From NCBI GenBank assembly GCA_021234155.1, contig JAJEKV010000113.1:436001-500000 (forward strand): a DNA stretch of 64,000 nt, given 5' to 3'. How positions within the stretch are numbered: the stretch's first letter is position 1; every line of letters begins with the position of its first letter. The position numbers and the translations under genes are program-made. The stretch is from Isoetes taiwanensis. Lineage: Eukaryota; Streptophyta; Lycopodiopsida; Isoetales; Isoetaceae. The notes under the pieces were generated by a model. That model made no database searches and was not told the DNA's origin. It saw only the letters and a list, made by a program, of their open reading frames with translations. Below are positions 34,216 to 46,512 of this stretch, piece by piece.

Positions 34216-36225
34216 AGATGTTCGGGACACAAAAGAACCTACAGAATTTTCAGTTTACGATCCTGCAAAATTATGCAGCATTCTTAAGCCATCAGGAACC
34301 GGACCCTCAACTACTTCATATTAGACTAATATCCAAAAATAAAATAAGAACTGCAAGAAAAAGAAACCCAAAATCTCTTGATTCCTAGACACCTTGAGAA
34401 TGTTATAGATGGCCAACCTCTTAAGCAATAAGGCCATAAAAACTAATAGATTTGCAACAAATTTATAAAAATATTCACAAAATTCATCGTATTTGGCAAT
34501 GCCTGCAGGTGCATATTGAGTGAGAGGCTGCTGTTTCAAACTATCTCGGGAGATAACTTTGATGGCGAGTATTTAAGCACCAAAAATCTATATTAATAGA
34601 ACTTTCTCAAATAACAATAGATATGATAGAATCTTGCCTGCAAGTTGCTCAAAGCTGTTTATTCGAACTCCTAAAGATCGTTATAAACCTCCACTCCACA
34701 AAACCTAGCCAAACCAAACTATTATAGTCTGCTGGGCTGATTTGGCAGTAACAGTCTACGTGGCACTACAGGACAGAAATGGTCTCCTCTGAGCCGTTAA
34801 TTTTGAGAGGGCAAATTGCACAAAGAAAAACTAATAGTATAGAACGCGAACCAATTATGAACTATCATCATAAAGAAATCACCTGGCAAATCTTTAATAT
34901 GCTCTTGTAGTAGTAATCCCTCACACAAAAATGATTTCATATTGAATCCTTATATCTATCAGGTGTTAGACCTGAATATAGAATGTCCACAGCTTTTATT
35001 TCAGAATTAAAATATGATCTCATAAACATGAAGCATATTCATATTTCATAATTCAGATTTGTATAACAAAATAATTGACATACTTATCTCTGAATATAGC
35101 TAGAATCAATCGAACAGCAATGAAATGCCCAAAAAATCTTCTGGAATCATGGATGAACCGCTCTTTGCTTCAGAATACTGGTCGATTGATGTTCGCCTTG
35201 TTTATCTGCTCAATGCACCTATGGATGTCATCCAGAAGTTCTTGATTCCCTTCATCATACTGGCGCATAACAGGATCTGATACAATAGCTTGAATCTCAG
35301 GATCTTGTAGGGATTTTGGCTGCCCTCGATTGCTCTGTCCAGATGATGGTCGGCTGTCTGAATCCACTCCCTGCTCTGGCCGGATGATGGTCGGCTGCCT
35401 GAATCTTCCCTTAAAACCTGGTCATCCGCTTCTCTGAATGCTCCATGCTTGGTCTGATCCGGAATGCCCTTTCTGGTCTGTTGCCTGCCCTCTCTGATCC
35501 AAAATTGCCCTATTTTTTCTTTCCCTATTCTTTCCTTCCGGAAATACGTGGCAAATTTAGGAGCAAGCATCAATGCCAAATATGCCTAAAGCATCTTGCC
35601 CATCTTCCTTCCTTCCTTCCTTCCTTCCTTGAGATTTATATATGTTAAGATATTGCCATATGTATCCATGTTGAAGCCATTGAAGCCACGTGTATTATAC
35701 ATAGCTATAAAAAGAAAATAGTCGATGTTTAAACAATCTTCATCACGTGCTACATAATTTAGGATATGTGTGCATCGAGATTTGTTAGACGCGCATATTC
35801 ACAAGTTGTGTCTCGCTTTGGACCATAGATAGCGAATCTAGTTTGTGGGGCATGCTCCTACAAGTTGAGGTATGCTATAGGATGACATTAGTGAAATACT
35901 ATAAAATTTGACCAAATATACCTGATAGTGTAATTTTTGTACAATTATAGAGACATGGAAAAAGTGGCTCTCGCTGCTCTGGTCTCCCATACGATTATGC
36001 AAAAAAAAAAGGGATTCTAGGAGGGATTTAATAATAAAAGCAAAGTGTAATAATTGTGTTGGAAAATGTTGGCAAGTTATTAAAGAATTTGTTGTGAATG
36101 CTCTTTTTGGATTGTCCGCAGGGCAAACCCTCTGGACAGATGTGATGAACAAAGGATATGTTCGAGACATTCTATTTGAACGGCCAAGATTATGACAGAG
36201 GTATGATCTGAAGGCTGAGATAGCA
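34216..36225. other. Upstream of COX19; possible STI1-like fragment and simple repeats
   Basis: Minus frame 35170-35367 contains SLQDPEIQAIVSDPVMRQ, like the first helix of STI1/HOP domains (DPEVQxIxxDPVMRQ), but the rest does not follow the family and it ends early, so at best it is a relic. A 40-bp imperfect duplication (GATGATGGTCGGCTG.CTGAATC) lies at about 35332-35410 and a CTTC/TTCC microsatellite at 35604-35630. Confidence 0.35.
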
Positions 36226-37193
36226 TGTTACAGTGTAATTCACAGAGCACATTTCGCCCGCTTGGGATACCCAGATCAATCGCCGCCCACACCACGGATC
36301 CCAGATCCTCCCTCGTTGATCAATATGGGACTGACCCAGCCGGTGTTCTTCACACCACAGATAGTTGAATCCCTTTGGTAAGTTACCCTGAGCGGATATC
36401 AAACATCTGCACCAGTCCCTGGATAAACAATGGCCACTAGCACAGCAGCACAATCCAAACACTGAAAGAACCTAGTTCTCTCTGTGATCACCACAGCAGG
36501 TTCGGCCTGCCAAATCGAAGGTACCCTCCAAGTCTCGACTTAATCAGATCACTCTAGCTTATGGAATCAAAATCTTTCCCAAGTCCCAATTCCGGCTGCC
36601 CCCTTCGAATTCGTCCTCCAGGCTTTATAATCCAACCTCTGGAGTTTACTTGCAGTCCTCTAGAGTCAAAACTGACCTGCCCATGCTTTGATTCGATCTG
36701 AATCATAGCTCTATGCCACCACTATCAGATCTGGCAGCCGGGTCTCTCTTGGTCTGATACAAATTCGTCCAATCTATTTCCTTATATCAGGTTTCAAAAC
36801 CCATCCAATCTATGAATGCCACATGTCCATTTAAACTTCAATATTTAACTTAGCTAACTTTCATTTCCCTTTATTAATGTTTTTACCCCTAGTACCAATA
36901 CTAGTTCTACTAGCACCTTAGTTAGTTATACATTAATAAAGGTCTTCTGCATCCACAAACCTTGCAAGCTACTTCCGCACTAATATTTCATAATATTACT
37001 GCCCCTAGCGACCCATTATCCATCGCTAGCAACTATTGTCACTTATCCCGCATTCCCTCACCATAGACTGATTACAGTCAACATGGCCTATTAAATCACA
37101 ACTGCTTGGCAATTGCGACCAACAGTACCCTCGTGCTCATGGACGTCCATCAAGGGTCCGATTCTGGCTATACCCTTGGGAGCACCTGTAACA
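36226..37193 (-). repeat. LTR1
   Basis: 968 bp, bounded by TGTTA and TAACA. Its inner part matches LTR2 and LTR3 almost base for base. In the minus orientation it is the 3' LTR of the internally deleted copy. Confidence 0.9.
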
Positions 37194-37651
37194 TTCCTCC
37201 CCCTCCATGTGGACATTGTCCTCAAGGTTGATCTTTTAGATGAGGGAACTGCTGCACAAATTCCTCCGTCTCCCAGGTGGCATTCTCAAGAGACTGGTCC
37301 TGCCACTGAACCAGATGTTCTACCACATTATGGCCTACATTCTCGCCGGGTAAGTTCCCACCTATCGGATCTCGCTCAGTATTTGCTCCTGGAGCGTTCT
37401 CGACATTTTCATTACCAGTATTAGCTGCACTTGCAGCAATTACATGATCAGCACCTACAGGAATAACTGCTTCAGGAACAGCTTCTGAGGGTGCTTCCCC
37501 TTCCAGCTCGAACTTGGGCAATTCATCGTTCAGATGAATGTCCTCGAGGGCGGGTATTATGCCCTCTTCAGGCGGATGCACTTCAAGCAATCCATCAATA
37601 GGTCATGCTGGCATATCTGGCACAGGTTCAGTCATACTGCTCTGATACCAC
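37194..37651 (-). pseudogene. Internally deleted chromovirus body: gag N-terminus fused to chromodomain end
   Basis: Between LTR1 and LTR2 lies only 458 bp: primer site, the first part of gag, and directly after it the last part of the chromodomain with polypurine tract. The joined frame (37222-37590) is open. The junction at about 37327-37340 removed nearly all of gag-pol. Confidence 0.85.
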
Positions 37652-38624
37652 TGTTATGGCATAATTCACAAAGCAAATTTCGTCCGCTTGGGATACCCAG
37701 ATCAACCGCCGCCCATACCACAGATCCAAGATCCTCCCTCGTTGATCAATATGGGACTGACCCAGCCGGTGTTCTTCACACCACAGATAGTTGAATCCCT
37801 TTGGTAAGTTACCCTGAGCGGATATCAAACATCTACACCAGAGGCTTCCATGGATAAACAACGGCCACTAGCACAGTAGCATAGTCCAACCACTGAAAGA
37901 ACCTGGTTCTCTCTGTGATCACCACAGCAGGTTCGGCCTGCCAAATCGAAGGTACCCTCCAAGTCTCGGCCTAATCCAATCACTCTAGCTTATGAAATCA
38001 AAATCTTTCCCAAGACCCAATTCCGGTTGCCCCCTTCGAATTCGTCCTCCAGGCTTTATAATCCAACATCTGGAGTTTACTTGCAGTCCTCTAGAGTCAA
38101 AACCGACCTGCCCATGCTTTGATTCGATCCGAATCATAGCTCTATGCCACCACTATCAGATCTGGCAGCCGGGTCTCTCTTGTTCTGGTACAAATTCGTC
38201 CAATCTGTTTCCTTATATCAAGATTCATAACCCATCCAATCTATGAATGCCACATGTTCATTTAAACTTCAATATTTAACATAACTAACTTTCATTTCCC
38301 TTTATTAATGTTTTTACCCCTAGTACCAATACTAGTTCTACTAGCACCTTAGTTAGTTATACATTAATAAAGGTCTTCTGCATCCACAAACCTTGCAAGC
38401 TACTTCCGCACTAATATTTCATAATATTACTGCCCCTAGCGACCCATTATCCATCGCTAGCAACTATTGTCACTTATCCCGCATTCCCTCACCATAGACT
38501 GATTACAGTCAACATGGCCTATTAAATCACAACTGCTTGGCAATTGCGACCAACAGTACCCTCGTGTTCATGGACGTCCATCAAGGGTCCGATTCTGGCT
38601 ATACCCTTGGGAGCACCTGTAACA
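37652..38624 (-). repeat. LTR2
   Basis: 973 bp, TGTTA...TAACA. It is preceded (in minus orientation) by a polypurine tract at 38625-38637 and followed by a primer-binding site at 37639-37650, so it is shared by two element bodies. Confidence 0.9.
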
Positions 38625-38652
38625 TTCCTCCCCCTCCATGTGGACATTGTCC

Positions 38653-39338
38653 TCAAGGTTGATCTTTTAGATGAGGGAACTGCTGCACAAATTCCTCCGT
38701 CTCCCAGGTGGCATCCTCAAGAGACTGGTCCTGCCACTGAACCAGATGTTCTACCATATCTCTATTGCGCAGCTGCCGAACTCTTTTATCCAAAAGACGT
38801 TCTGGCATACAGAGGAGTTTAAGATGATCGGTATACTTTGCGGACTAACCACATTAGCGGTATCCAGTATAGCCCTTTTTAGCTGACTTACATGAAACAC
38901 AGGATGGATCCCTACTTCCTGTGGTAAGTTCAACTCGTACGCTGTTTCCCCGATCCTTTTAGTAATCCTAAAAGGTCCAACATACCGCAGAGTAAGTTTG
39001 GGCATCCGACCCTTAGTTAAAGGCCGTAAAGTGTTCATTCTTAGCGTCGAAGGATAAACAACCCGTAGGAAAACATAATCACCTTCCGCATAAGAGATAT
39101 CACGTCTATGCTGGTTAGCGGACGTTCCTGCCCTATCTTGAGCTTTTCGCAAGGCTTGCTTGCATTGTCGCAAGATTGCATCCATATCATGGAGCATAAC
39201 TTTAGTTCGGAGGTACTTATGTACACCAGAATAAGCCCTTGGATTTCGACCCATCATAGCCACAAAGGGAGTCATCTGAATTCCCGTATGATGGCTATGA
39301 TTATAGCAAACTCTAGATAGGGTGAATAATCTTCCCAC
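38653..39338 (-). pseudogene. Integrase C-terminal region with chromodomain
   Basis: It contains the GPF-type segment KLTLRYVGPFRITKRIGETA and PVFHVSQLK, then, after a small frame change at about 38800, a chromodomain with VEHLVQWQDQSLEDATWE and a stop at 38653-38655 next to the polypurine tract. Chromodomains direct chromovirus integration to marked chromatin. It overlaps the preceding integrase frame at 39272-39338 through a frameshift. Confidence 0.85.
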
Positions 39339-39617
39339 CTAGATTGCTTCTCGTGGACAAAACTTTGCAACATATCCTCTAGGATCATGTTTATGTGCTC
39401 GGTTTTCCCGTCCGTCTGTGGATGATTTCCACTACTCATGTATAATCGGATCCTCAATCCTTTCATGAGATCTCTCCAGAAGTGACCCGTGAACTTAGTG
39501 TCCCGATCACTTACAATGGACAAGGGAAGTCCGAAGGTTGGGAATATGTGTTGCATATAGGCAACTGTTACGTCATGGCTCGTAGCCTCCCTTTTTAATG
39601 CTATAAACTTAGCATAC
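39272..39617 (-). pseudogene. Integrase core, second part
   Basis: It carries IVSDRDTKF (second catalytic Asp) and TDGKTEHIN (catalytic Glu). It continues the integrase begun at 39904-40370; the two parts are separated by a 282-bp MITE. Confidence 0.85.
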
Positions 39618-39621
39618 TTGG

Positions 39622-39903
39622 GGGTCAAAGCATGGAGGTGGGGGACACTTTTTGTGTCAGCGACACATGGTGCTTAGGGGGTGCTTTCCGGAGCTATTTT
39701 CTTTGTATTTTTAAAAAATATTTTTCTTTTATTTTTTTTGATATTTTTCCCTGAAACGCATTCATATTACGCCTTGGAATACAAAATTTCAGCTTCATCG
39801 GAGTTATAGGAAAAAAGATAAAAATAAGTAAAATTTCTCGCATTAGGTGCTTAGGGGGTGCTTGGCTGGCGCAAAAATGCCCCCCAGCTCCATGCTTTGA
39901 CCC
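39622..39903. mobile_element. 282-bp TIR element in the integrase gene, TSD TTGG
   Basis: The terminal repeats start GGGTCAAAGCATGGAG and the right end is the complement. They are flanked by TTGG at 39618-39621 and 39904-39907. Removing the element and one TTGG restores the integrase frame. Internally, GGTGCTTAGGGGGTGCTT occurs twice. It has no ORF. Confidence 0.88.
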
Positions 39904-40370
39904 TTGGTTAGCCGATCCACTACTACCAAAATTTGAGTATGTTGCCTAGCAGTTCTAGGTAATGCGACTATACAGTCCATACTCACGCTTTCCCAGCGTT
40001 CATTTGGTATAGGGAGGGGCTGTAACAATCCTAGGTCTTTCCCATGATCCGCCTTCACCGCTTGACACACCAAGCAGTGACTTACCAAGCCCCTGACTTG
40101 ATCTTGTAATTCTGGCCAGTAGTAGAACCTTTTTACCAATTCATACGTCTTCCATTCACCTCCATGCCCAGCCTGTGGAGTGTCATGGTGCTCACGTAGA
40201 ATTGATTCCCTAAGATCCCCACTTGAAGGAACATAAATCCTTCCCTTATAGAAATGCAAACCCTCTTGCTCAGTCCACAGCTCCCCGAGCGTGACCATGG
40301 CCGGACCTTGCTGATCCTCAAGATATGCATCCTTGACCCTTTGTATAAGATCACTTGCCAAGGTTGTCAA
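39904..40370 (-). pseudogene. Integrase zinc-binding domain and start of core
   Basis: An HHCC zinc finger is seen (REHHD...GHGGEWKTYELVKRF and SHCLVCQAVK), then WESVSMDCIVALP with the first catalytic Asp. The frame then runs into the MITE. Confidence 0.88.
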
Positions 40371-40375
40371 GATAT

Positions 40376-40840
40376 TTATATGCTTAACCCTTGATAACGC
40401 ATCGCAACTGGATTATTCTTGCCAGGCGTATGCTCAATAGAGAAATGGAACTCATGGAGGAAGTCTAGCCACCTAGCCCGTCTCGGGCTAATCTCATCTT
40501 GACTTTGCAAGAACCTCAATGGTTTATGGTCGGTATAGACGATAAACTTGCGCGGCTCTTGGTTCGTCCCACTACGCAAGTAGTTCCAAGTCTTTAACGC
40601 ATGCATAATGGCTAACAATTCTTGCTCATAGGTTACGTAGTTCCTTTCCGCAGGACTTAATTTCTTACTTTCATAAGCCACTACGTGTCCCTGCTGTATC
40701 AATACTGCCCCTAACGCTTGCCCGCAAGCGTCAGTATAGACCTCGAATGCCTGATTTAAATCCGACACTTTTAACACAGGACTGCTCACCAGCAAGTCCT
40801 TAATGTGCCAAAACGCCTCTTGCTGCTCTCTCCCCCACAC
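40376..40840 (-). pseudogene. RNase H domain of the chromovirus polyprotein
   Basis: It shows EVYTDACGQALGAVL, VVAYESKKLSPAERNY, YEQELLAIMHALKTW and FIVYTDHKPLRFL, the Ty3/gypsy RNase H pattern. A one-base change near 40395 shifts the end out of frame with the integrase. Confidence 0.88.
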
Positions 40841-40852
40841 AAAATCGTGATC

Positions 40853-41236
40853 TTATTTCAAAAGATCAATGAGAGGAGTAACAAATTTAGAGAATCTGGG
40901 TACGAATTTGTGGTAGTATATTGCTAACCCCAGAAAACTTCGTAACTCCGAAACGTTCTCTGGTGGGAGCCATTGCTGTACCACTTGTACCTTGGTGGGA
41001 TCGGGTGACACCCCTTCGCCAGAAAGGATGTGTCCCAAATAGGCCACCTGTTGTCTAAAGAAATCGCATTTGGAGATCTTTGCATAGAGTTTGTGCTCTT
41101 GTAAAATTCCAAGCACTTGTCCAAATGAGCAAAATGTTCCTCAACAGTTTGGGAATAGATGAGAATATCATCTAAAAAGACCTCTATAGACTTGTCCAAA
41201 TGCTCAGAGAATACCCGATTCATTAATCACATAAAC
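40853..41236 (-). pseudogene. Reverse transcriptase, C-terminal part
   Basis: It has VFLDDILIYSQ (the YxDD-box region, here FLDD) in the 40924-41223 frame, then a frameshift near 41110 to the frame with KISKCDFFRQQVAYLGHILS and RSFLGLAIYYHKFV. It is the downstream half of the gene starting at 45752-46505, split by a 4.5-kb TIR element. Confidence 0.85.
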
Positions 41237-41704
41237 ATTGAAGCACAATTTCATTATATAGGGACTTTCTCTGAGTCCATATGCCTCTGAAATGATGCCT
41301 AATTTTTAAAATATTGCCTTTTTTTTTTCTTAAAATGATGCATTACTTTGGGAATCGTGCTGGTAGATGAGCTGGCAGGCATTATGTCAATTGGCTCACG
41401 AAAGAGAAATATATGGCAGTGTTTTTGAAAATAACCCTCATCATCAGAGGTATTGTTTGTTAAGACAAGCTTGTGCAAAATATTCATACTAATTTCCATC
41501 CTCTCCATGAATTCTTGGGAGCTAGTGATTTATTTCCCTTCTCTTCTACCTCATATAGAGGCGACTTCTCGATCTGTGAAGACTCTCAAAACTCTCGTAG
41601 CCATTGATTCTGCACAGCAATAAAAGTTCGGTTAGAACAAAAGCTTCTGCCGCCAACTAAAACAAACACCGCCATTTAAATACCTATATGCTAAGAAAAA
41701 ATTA

Positions 41705-42480
41705 CCCTTGGGGGTGTTGCCTTGCATGGCAAAACGTTTTCCCCCAAAGGCCAAACTGGGCGAGCGCCCAATTTGCCCCCAAGGAGTATTGCCTTGCATG
41801 GCAAAAAGTTTTCCTCCAAGGGCCAAACTGGGCGGGCGCCCAATTTGCCCCAGGGGGTGTTGCCTTTCATGGAAAAAAAGTTTCTCCCCAAGGGCCAAAC
41901 TGGGCAGGCGCCCAATTTGCCCCAGGGGGGTGTTGCCTTGCATGGCAAAATGTTTTCCCCCATAGGTCAAACTGGGCGGGCACCCAATTTGCCTCAGGGG
42001 GTGTTGCCTTTCATGGAAAAAAAGTTTTTCCCCAAGGGCCAAACTGGGCGGGCGCCCAATTTGCCCCGGGGGAGGTGTGTGGAGGGGGTTGCCTTGCATG
42101 GCAAAATGTTCTCCCCCAAAGGTCAAACTTGGCGCGCGCCCAACTTGCCCGGAGGTGTTGCCGTGCACGGCAAAAGGTATTTTCCCAAGGGCTTTTCCCA
42201 AGGGCCAAACTGGGCGGGCGCCAAATTTGCTCTAGGGGGGTGTTGCCTTGCATGGCAAAGAATTTTCTCCTAAGGGCCAAACTGGGCGGGCGCCCAATTT
42301 GCCCCGAGGGGTGTTGCTTTGCATGGCAAAAAGTTTTTCCCCAAGGGCCAAACAAGGCGGGTGCCCAATTTGCTCGGGGGGTGTTGCCGTACATGGCAAA
42401 AAAGATTCCCCCCAAGGGCCAAATTGGGCGGGCGCCCAATTTGCCTTGGGAGGTGTTGCCTTGCATGTCAAAAGATTTTC
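41705..42480. repeat. Minisatellite, about 11 copies of a 70-85-bp unit
   Basis: Units start GTTGCC near 41716, 41788, 41858, 41933, 42003, 42088, 42157, 42242, 42312, 42382 and 42456. Each contains TTGCATGGCAAAA, CCCCAAGGGCCAAACTGGG and a palindrome-like GGGCGGGCGCCCAATTTGCC. Stop codons are rare in several frames on both strands, producing ORFs up to 269 codons that are not taken as genes. Confidence 0.93.
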
Positions 42481-43669
42481 CCATTTCAACTTGCTAAACA
42501 TCATATTAGATATCTACAAACATTATAGAAGCATTCATAAGGGATAGAGAAGTAGAACGTTCATGACTAGACCTCACAGGATAGAATATGGAGTAGTCAA
42601 ATTTAATGACCTCACAAAGCCCAAATTCAATCTAAGCATATGCAAGAGCTTATAATGAATAGGTTCATAGTTATTTTCTTCAGTATAACAAACTAATCTA
42701 AAGGAGGCACCCTTTGAAAGTAGACACATCAACAAAGCTTAGGATCTAGATGGCAGACTATAGAACATATTGTAGAAGGTTGGCAAACATGCTAATTTAA
42801 TTAAGGACATGCAAGCAGGCAAAACATGATAAGGGATAATATAAAAGGTAATAAAGAATAGAGAAGAAGAAAACTTACCTCTAATGTGAGAGAGGAACGC
42901 CTTAAGTTAAAGGAGTATCTCATGTCAAAACGTGCTAGATGTGGATTAGTGGGGAAGGCTCTCAAAAGGCACTAAACGTGTCTATTGGGAACACGTATAC
43001 ACCATGTATTTAAATTTCAAATCTCCCCCCTTCCCCCCTTTTTCCGGCTTGTCGGCAAAATTGAATTCTAATTTCCCGCCCGTCCGTTTAAATGTTAAAT
43101 ACTTGTTTCCCCCCAAAACCAATGTGGTATGTCTCCATTCAGTTGCTCACACCCGTTCCTATTGCATGATTGGTCTCTTACTCACGCCCTTTCCTCAGGG
43201 CGCTATAAGGTTACCAGTTTGGCGCTATATATTTTATCTGTCAATGAAATTACATGGCACTAAGATTATCGTGTGGCACTAGACCTTTCTACCGATCATA
43301 TTAAGGTTAGTTCTCCACATGTATGTTTGTAGTTTATTTTTTCTTTCCTATAGTCTTTTTTAAATGTAAGGCAGGGGAAGTCTTTTAGAAGTTGGCTTCA
43401 AGGTTTATCTTTGCTATAAGAGATAGGTTGCATGCATATTGTAGGTTTTCCATGCAAGATCATGTTTTGCATATTATGTAGGGGTTTTGTTCAATGTTCC
43501 TTAATAAATGGGTTAACCTTGTAAAATTGCTTCATTTTTGATAAATGAAGCAATTCATTTATTGCCTTTTTTGATAAATTGATTGCAAGTCATTGTCATG
43601 ACAAAGCTAGACTTGTGTAGTCTCTCTATCTATTTATCTATTTGCTCAATTACATAGGAACATAAGCCA

Positions 43670-44105
43670 TTATCCACCTCTTAAACAAGGCGTCCGCCCA
43701 ATTTCTAGCTCCCTACCATGAGACATATCCCTATTTAAATAGGGCGATTGCCCAATTTCCCCATCTCTTGAGACCACATGACTATGACTATCTACTTTGT
43801 GAGGTAGATAGCTGCAGGCATGTGAGGTAGATAGTACTTTCCCATTGAAATTGGGCGACCGCCCAATTTCTATCTGTCTGAGGTAGTAATATGAGATATA
43901 TCCATATATTTAAAAAAATACTTTCCCATCCAAATATGGCAGTTTCCCATTGCACCAATTTTCAAGCACGTGAGGTACTGAAAACAATACTTCTCCATCC
44001 AAATATGGTGCCTGCCCAACTTAGGCCATGCTGGAGAGTTGGTCAAGGTACATACTCGAAAACAATACTTCTCCATCCAAATATGGCGCCCGCCCAATTT
44101 ATGGT
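43670..44105. repeat. Dispersed GGCG..CGCCCAATTT motifs and a repeated segment
   Basis: The motif of the upstream minisatellite recurs alone here (GGGCGATTGCCCAATTTC, GGGCGACCGCCCAATTTC, GGCGCCCGCCCAATTT). The segment AATACTTCTCCATCCAAATA occurs at about 43986 and 44065, with a near copy at 43917. Confidence 0.65.
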
Positions 44106-44669
44106 GGAGAGTTGGTCAAGAAGACACACAGATATATAGAAATTCAGAGTGACACAGATACTTAGAAATGCCGAGGAAGAGAGGCCCTTAGAAATACATT
44201 TGAAGGCCTAGGCTTCTCTTGCACAGGCCCTAAACCATAAATCCGGGGTTGATTTCTTGAAAATGGCTCTCATCTTCTGTTCTGCTTCTTTATCCCTTTC
44301 CATAAATCTGGGCTTGATTTCTTGGAAATTGCTCTCATCTTCTGTTCTGCTTCTTTATTTGCAACATTATCCTGAGCAAACAACTGGTTTGTAGTGGCAG
44401 ATTTGAAGCCAGAAAACAAGAATACAATTTAATCGCAGGGGATGTAAATGAAAATACAGTTAAAATCCACCGGATTTGAATTTGAAGAAAGTTAATATGA
44501 ATTGGATCAGGCGGAATTTGAGGGGAAATAGAGATGTGGAGGTCCGGGAGCATCGTAGAGTTATTCGCAGGTACATGCAAACTGGCCCTATAAGTATCAT
44601 CTGCATAGCAAAATTAATTTTCAGAGAATAATGTCGTGTTCCACAGAAGGCTTATTTCTAGTTAGAATA

Positions 44670-45105
44670 TAAAACTCTGTATGCAGAATAGACCTCTATA
44701 TGTAGAATAGACGAACCTGTATATGCAGAATAGACCGCTATATGTAGAATAGACGAACTTGTATATGCAGATAGACAAAGCATCTGATGTTCCATTTCTT
44801 CGGCCAGATTTCTTTTTGCCTTTTAGTGCTCTAGGCTTCATCGACCAACAGCATCTGCCCTGTAGCATTGACCAACAGCATCAATCTTCTTCAGTCATGG
44901 ATCCTGCGGCATCAGTCTTCATTTGAACTAATTGGGGCTTTCGGCTATGGATCCTGCGGCATCAGTCTTCATTTGAACTACTTGGGGCATTCAGCTGTGG
45001 GGGATCCTGTGAACTACTTGGGGCATTCAGCTATGGCAGATCCTAAAACTATGGCATTCGGCTGCGACAGATCCTGGCATTCGGCTGTGGCATTCGGCTA
45101 TTAGA
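44670..45105. repeat. Two short tandem repeat blocks
   Basis: 44672-44775 repeats a TATATGTAGAATAGACGAAC-like unit. 44895-45090 repeats a GGATCCTGCGGCATCAGTCT segment and then shorter GGCATTCGGCT.TGG units. Confidence 0.8.
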
Positions 45106-45751
45106 GGATTCTGAATCCAAACCAGCCGAGCCGATGGAGCACCCTTCAGCTGTGCGGGGCGCTGTGAAGGACCAGCCGGCCGATGGAGCACCTGCATTCT
45201 ATTTAGGGTTAGGCCTAGGATTCTATTTAGGGTTAGGTCTAGGGTTTCATATTAAGTGCCATATTCTCATTTGCTTTTTTCCTAAATCCCGACCACACAT
45301 CATACCCTCATTTCTATTTGTGTTTGTCTAGGTCCATGCTCTATTAGATTACCACGCACATTTTTTTGACTATAATTGTTTCTATTATGTAGGTACGTGA
45401 TGGTACTGGTGTATGCCACTAGAGAATTTATTTACATCTATGCTCTAGAGGTATCATATAACCATTCTATACATTGGTGCTAAATTATGACATTATGTAG
45501 AGATGTAATGGTATTAGTATATGCACAAGAAAATAGCCGTGACTATCAACTAACTTGGTGGGAGACTATCGATTATGCTTCGGCTCCTTCCAATAAGAAC
45601 ACGCTACCCAAAATTGTCAAGATTACAGTGCTTCTTGCTCAAGCATATACAACGCTCGCTGGGTAAAAGAAAATTGTCATGGAAGCAAGGTTTCCATAAA
45701 AAGGTCCATAAATTCAGGTATTGTCCAAATTTAATGAAATTGTGCTTATTG

Positions 45752-46505
45752 CAAGAGCATTTGTATGCCCAAACGACATAACCAGAAACTCATAATGCCC
45801 TTGATAAGTTCTGAATGCAGTTTTAGGTTCGTCCCCTTCCTGAATCTTAATCTGATGATATCCACTTCGGAGGTCTATCTTGGTGAACCAGTTGGCGCTC
45901 CCAAGATGATCCAGAATATCATCGACCTGGGGTAAAGGATATCGATCCTTTACAGTTGCTTTGTTAAGTGCCCGATAATCGATGCACATCCGCATAGTAC
46001 CGTCTTTTTTCTTAACGAACAACACGGGACTCGCAAAAGGTGATTTACTTGGTCGTACAAAACCTTTGCTTAACAATTCTTTCACTTGCTTTTCAAACTC
46101 TTCAAGTTCTAGAAGACTTGATCGGTAGGGAGCACGTGCCATGGGCTTGACCTCAGGTTCAAGCTCAATTTCGTGCTCGACACCCTGCGAGGGTGGTGGT
46201 CCCTCAGGTAACTCCTCTGGAAAGACATCCCGGAAAGTATTCAAAAGACGTTTTAGTCTTTGATCTACTTCAGGGTTTACTCCAGTGTTAACCACTAACG
46301 AGTTACACGATTTGATAATCAAATCATTCCTTCTTAAGTACATTAAAGAAAGGACATTTATATTAACTTTGAAAACTTTTTTAGCCTGAGTGGCTGACAT
46401 GAGCTTACTAGGCTCTACATGTGGTAAATCTTGAATACTAACTACTTCACTTGACGGCAAATTGAAAATCAAGGTGTGTTGGCCAGAGAATTTGTGGCTC
46501 AACAT
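45752..46505 (-). pseudogene. Reverse transcriptase, N-terminal part
   Basis: It contains the RT start ([20 protein letters not shown]), [31 protein letters not shown] and [13 protein letters not shown], with the first catalytic Asp in the last. It is cut at 45752 by the TIR element and continues at 41236 downward. Confidence 0.9.
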
Positions 46506-46512
46506 GCTGTAA

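Larger units (their letters stand above)
41241..45747. mobile_element. 4507-bp TIR element inserted in the RT gene, TSD ATTG
   Basis: It starts AAGCACAATTTCATTA at 41241 and ends with the exact complement at 45732-45747 (16-bp TIR). It is flanked by ATTG at 41237-41240 and 45748-45751. Joining the flanks across one ATTG restores the RT frame, which fixes the borders. No transposase is recognised, so it is non-autonomous. The inside is mostly tandem repeats. Confidence 0.88.

Noticed and set aside
41688-42497. 269-codon plus-strand ORF and the 189-codon minus-strand ORF over the same bases
   Set aside because: Both are translations of the 70-bp minisatellite; several frames are open at once because the GC-rich unit lacks stops.
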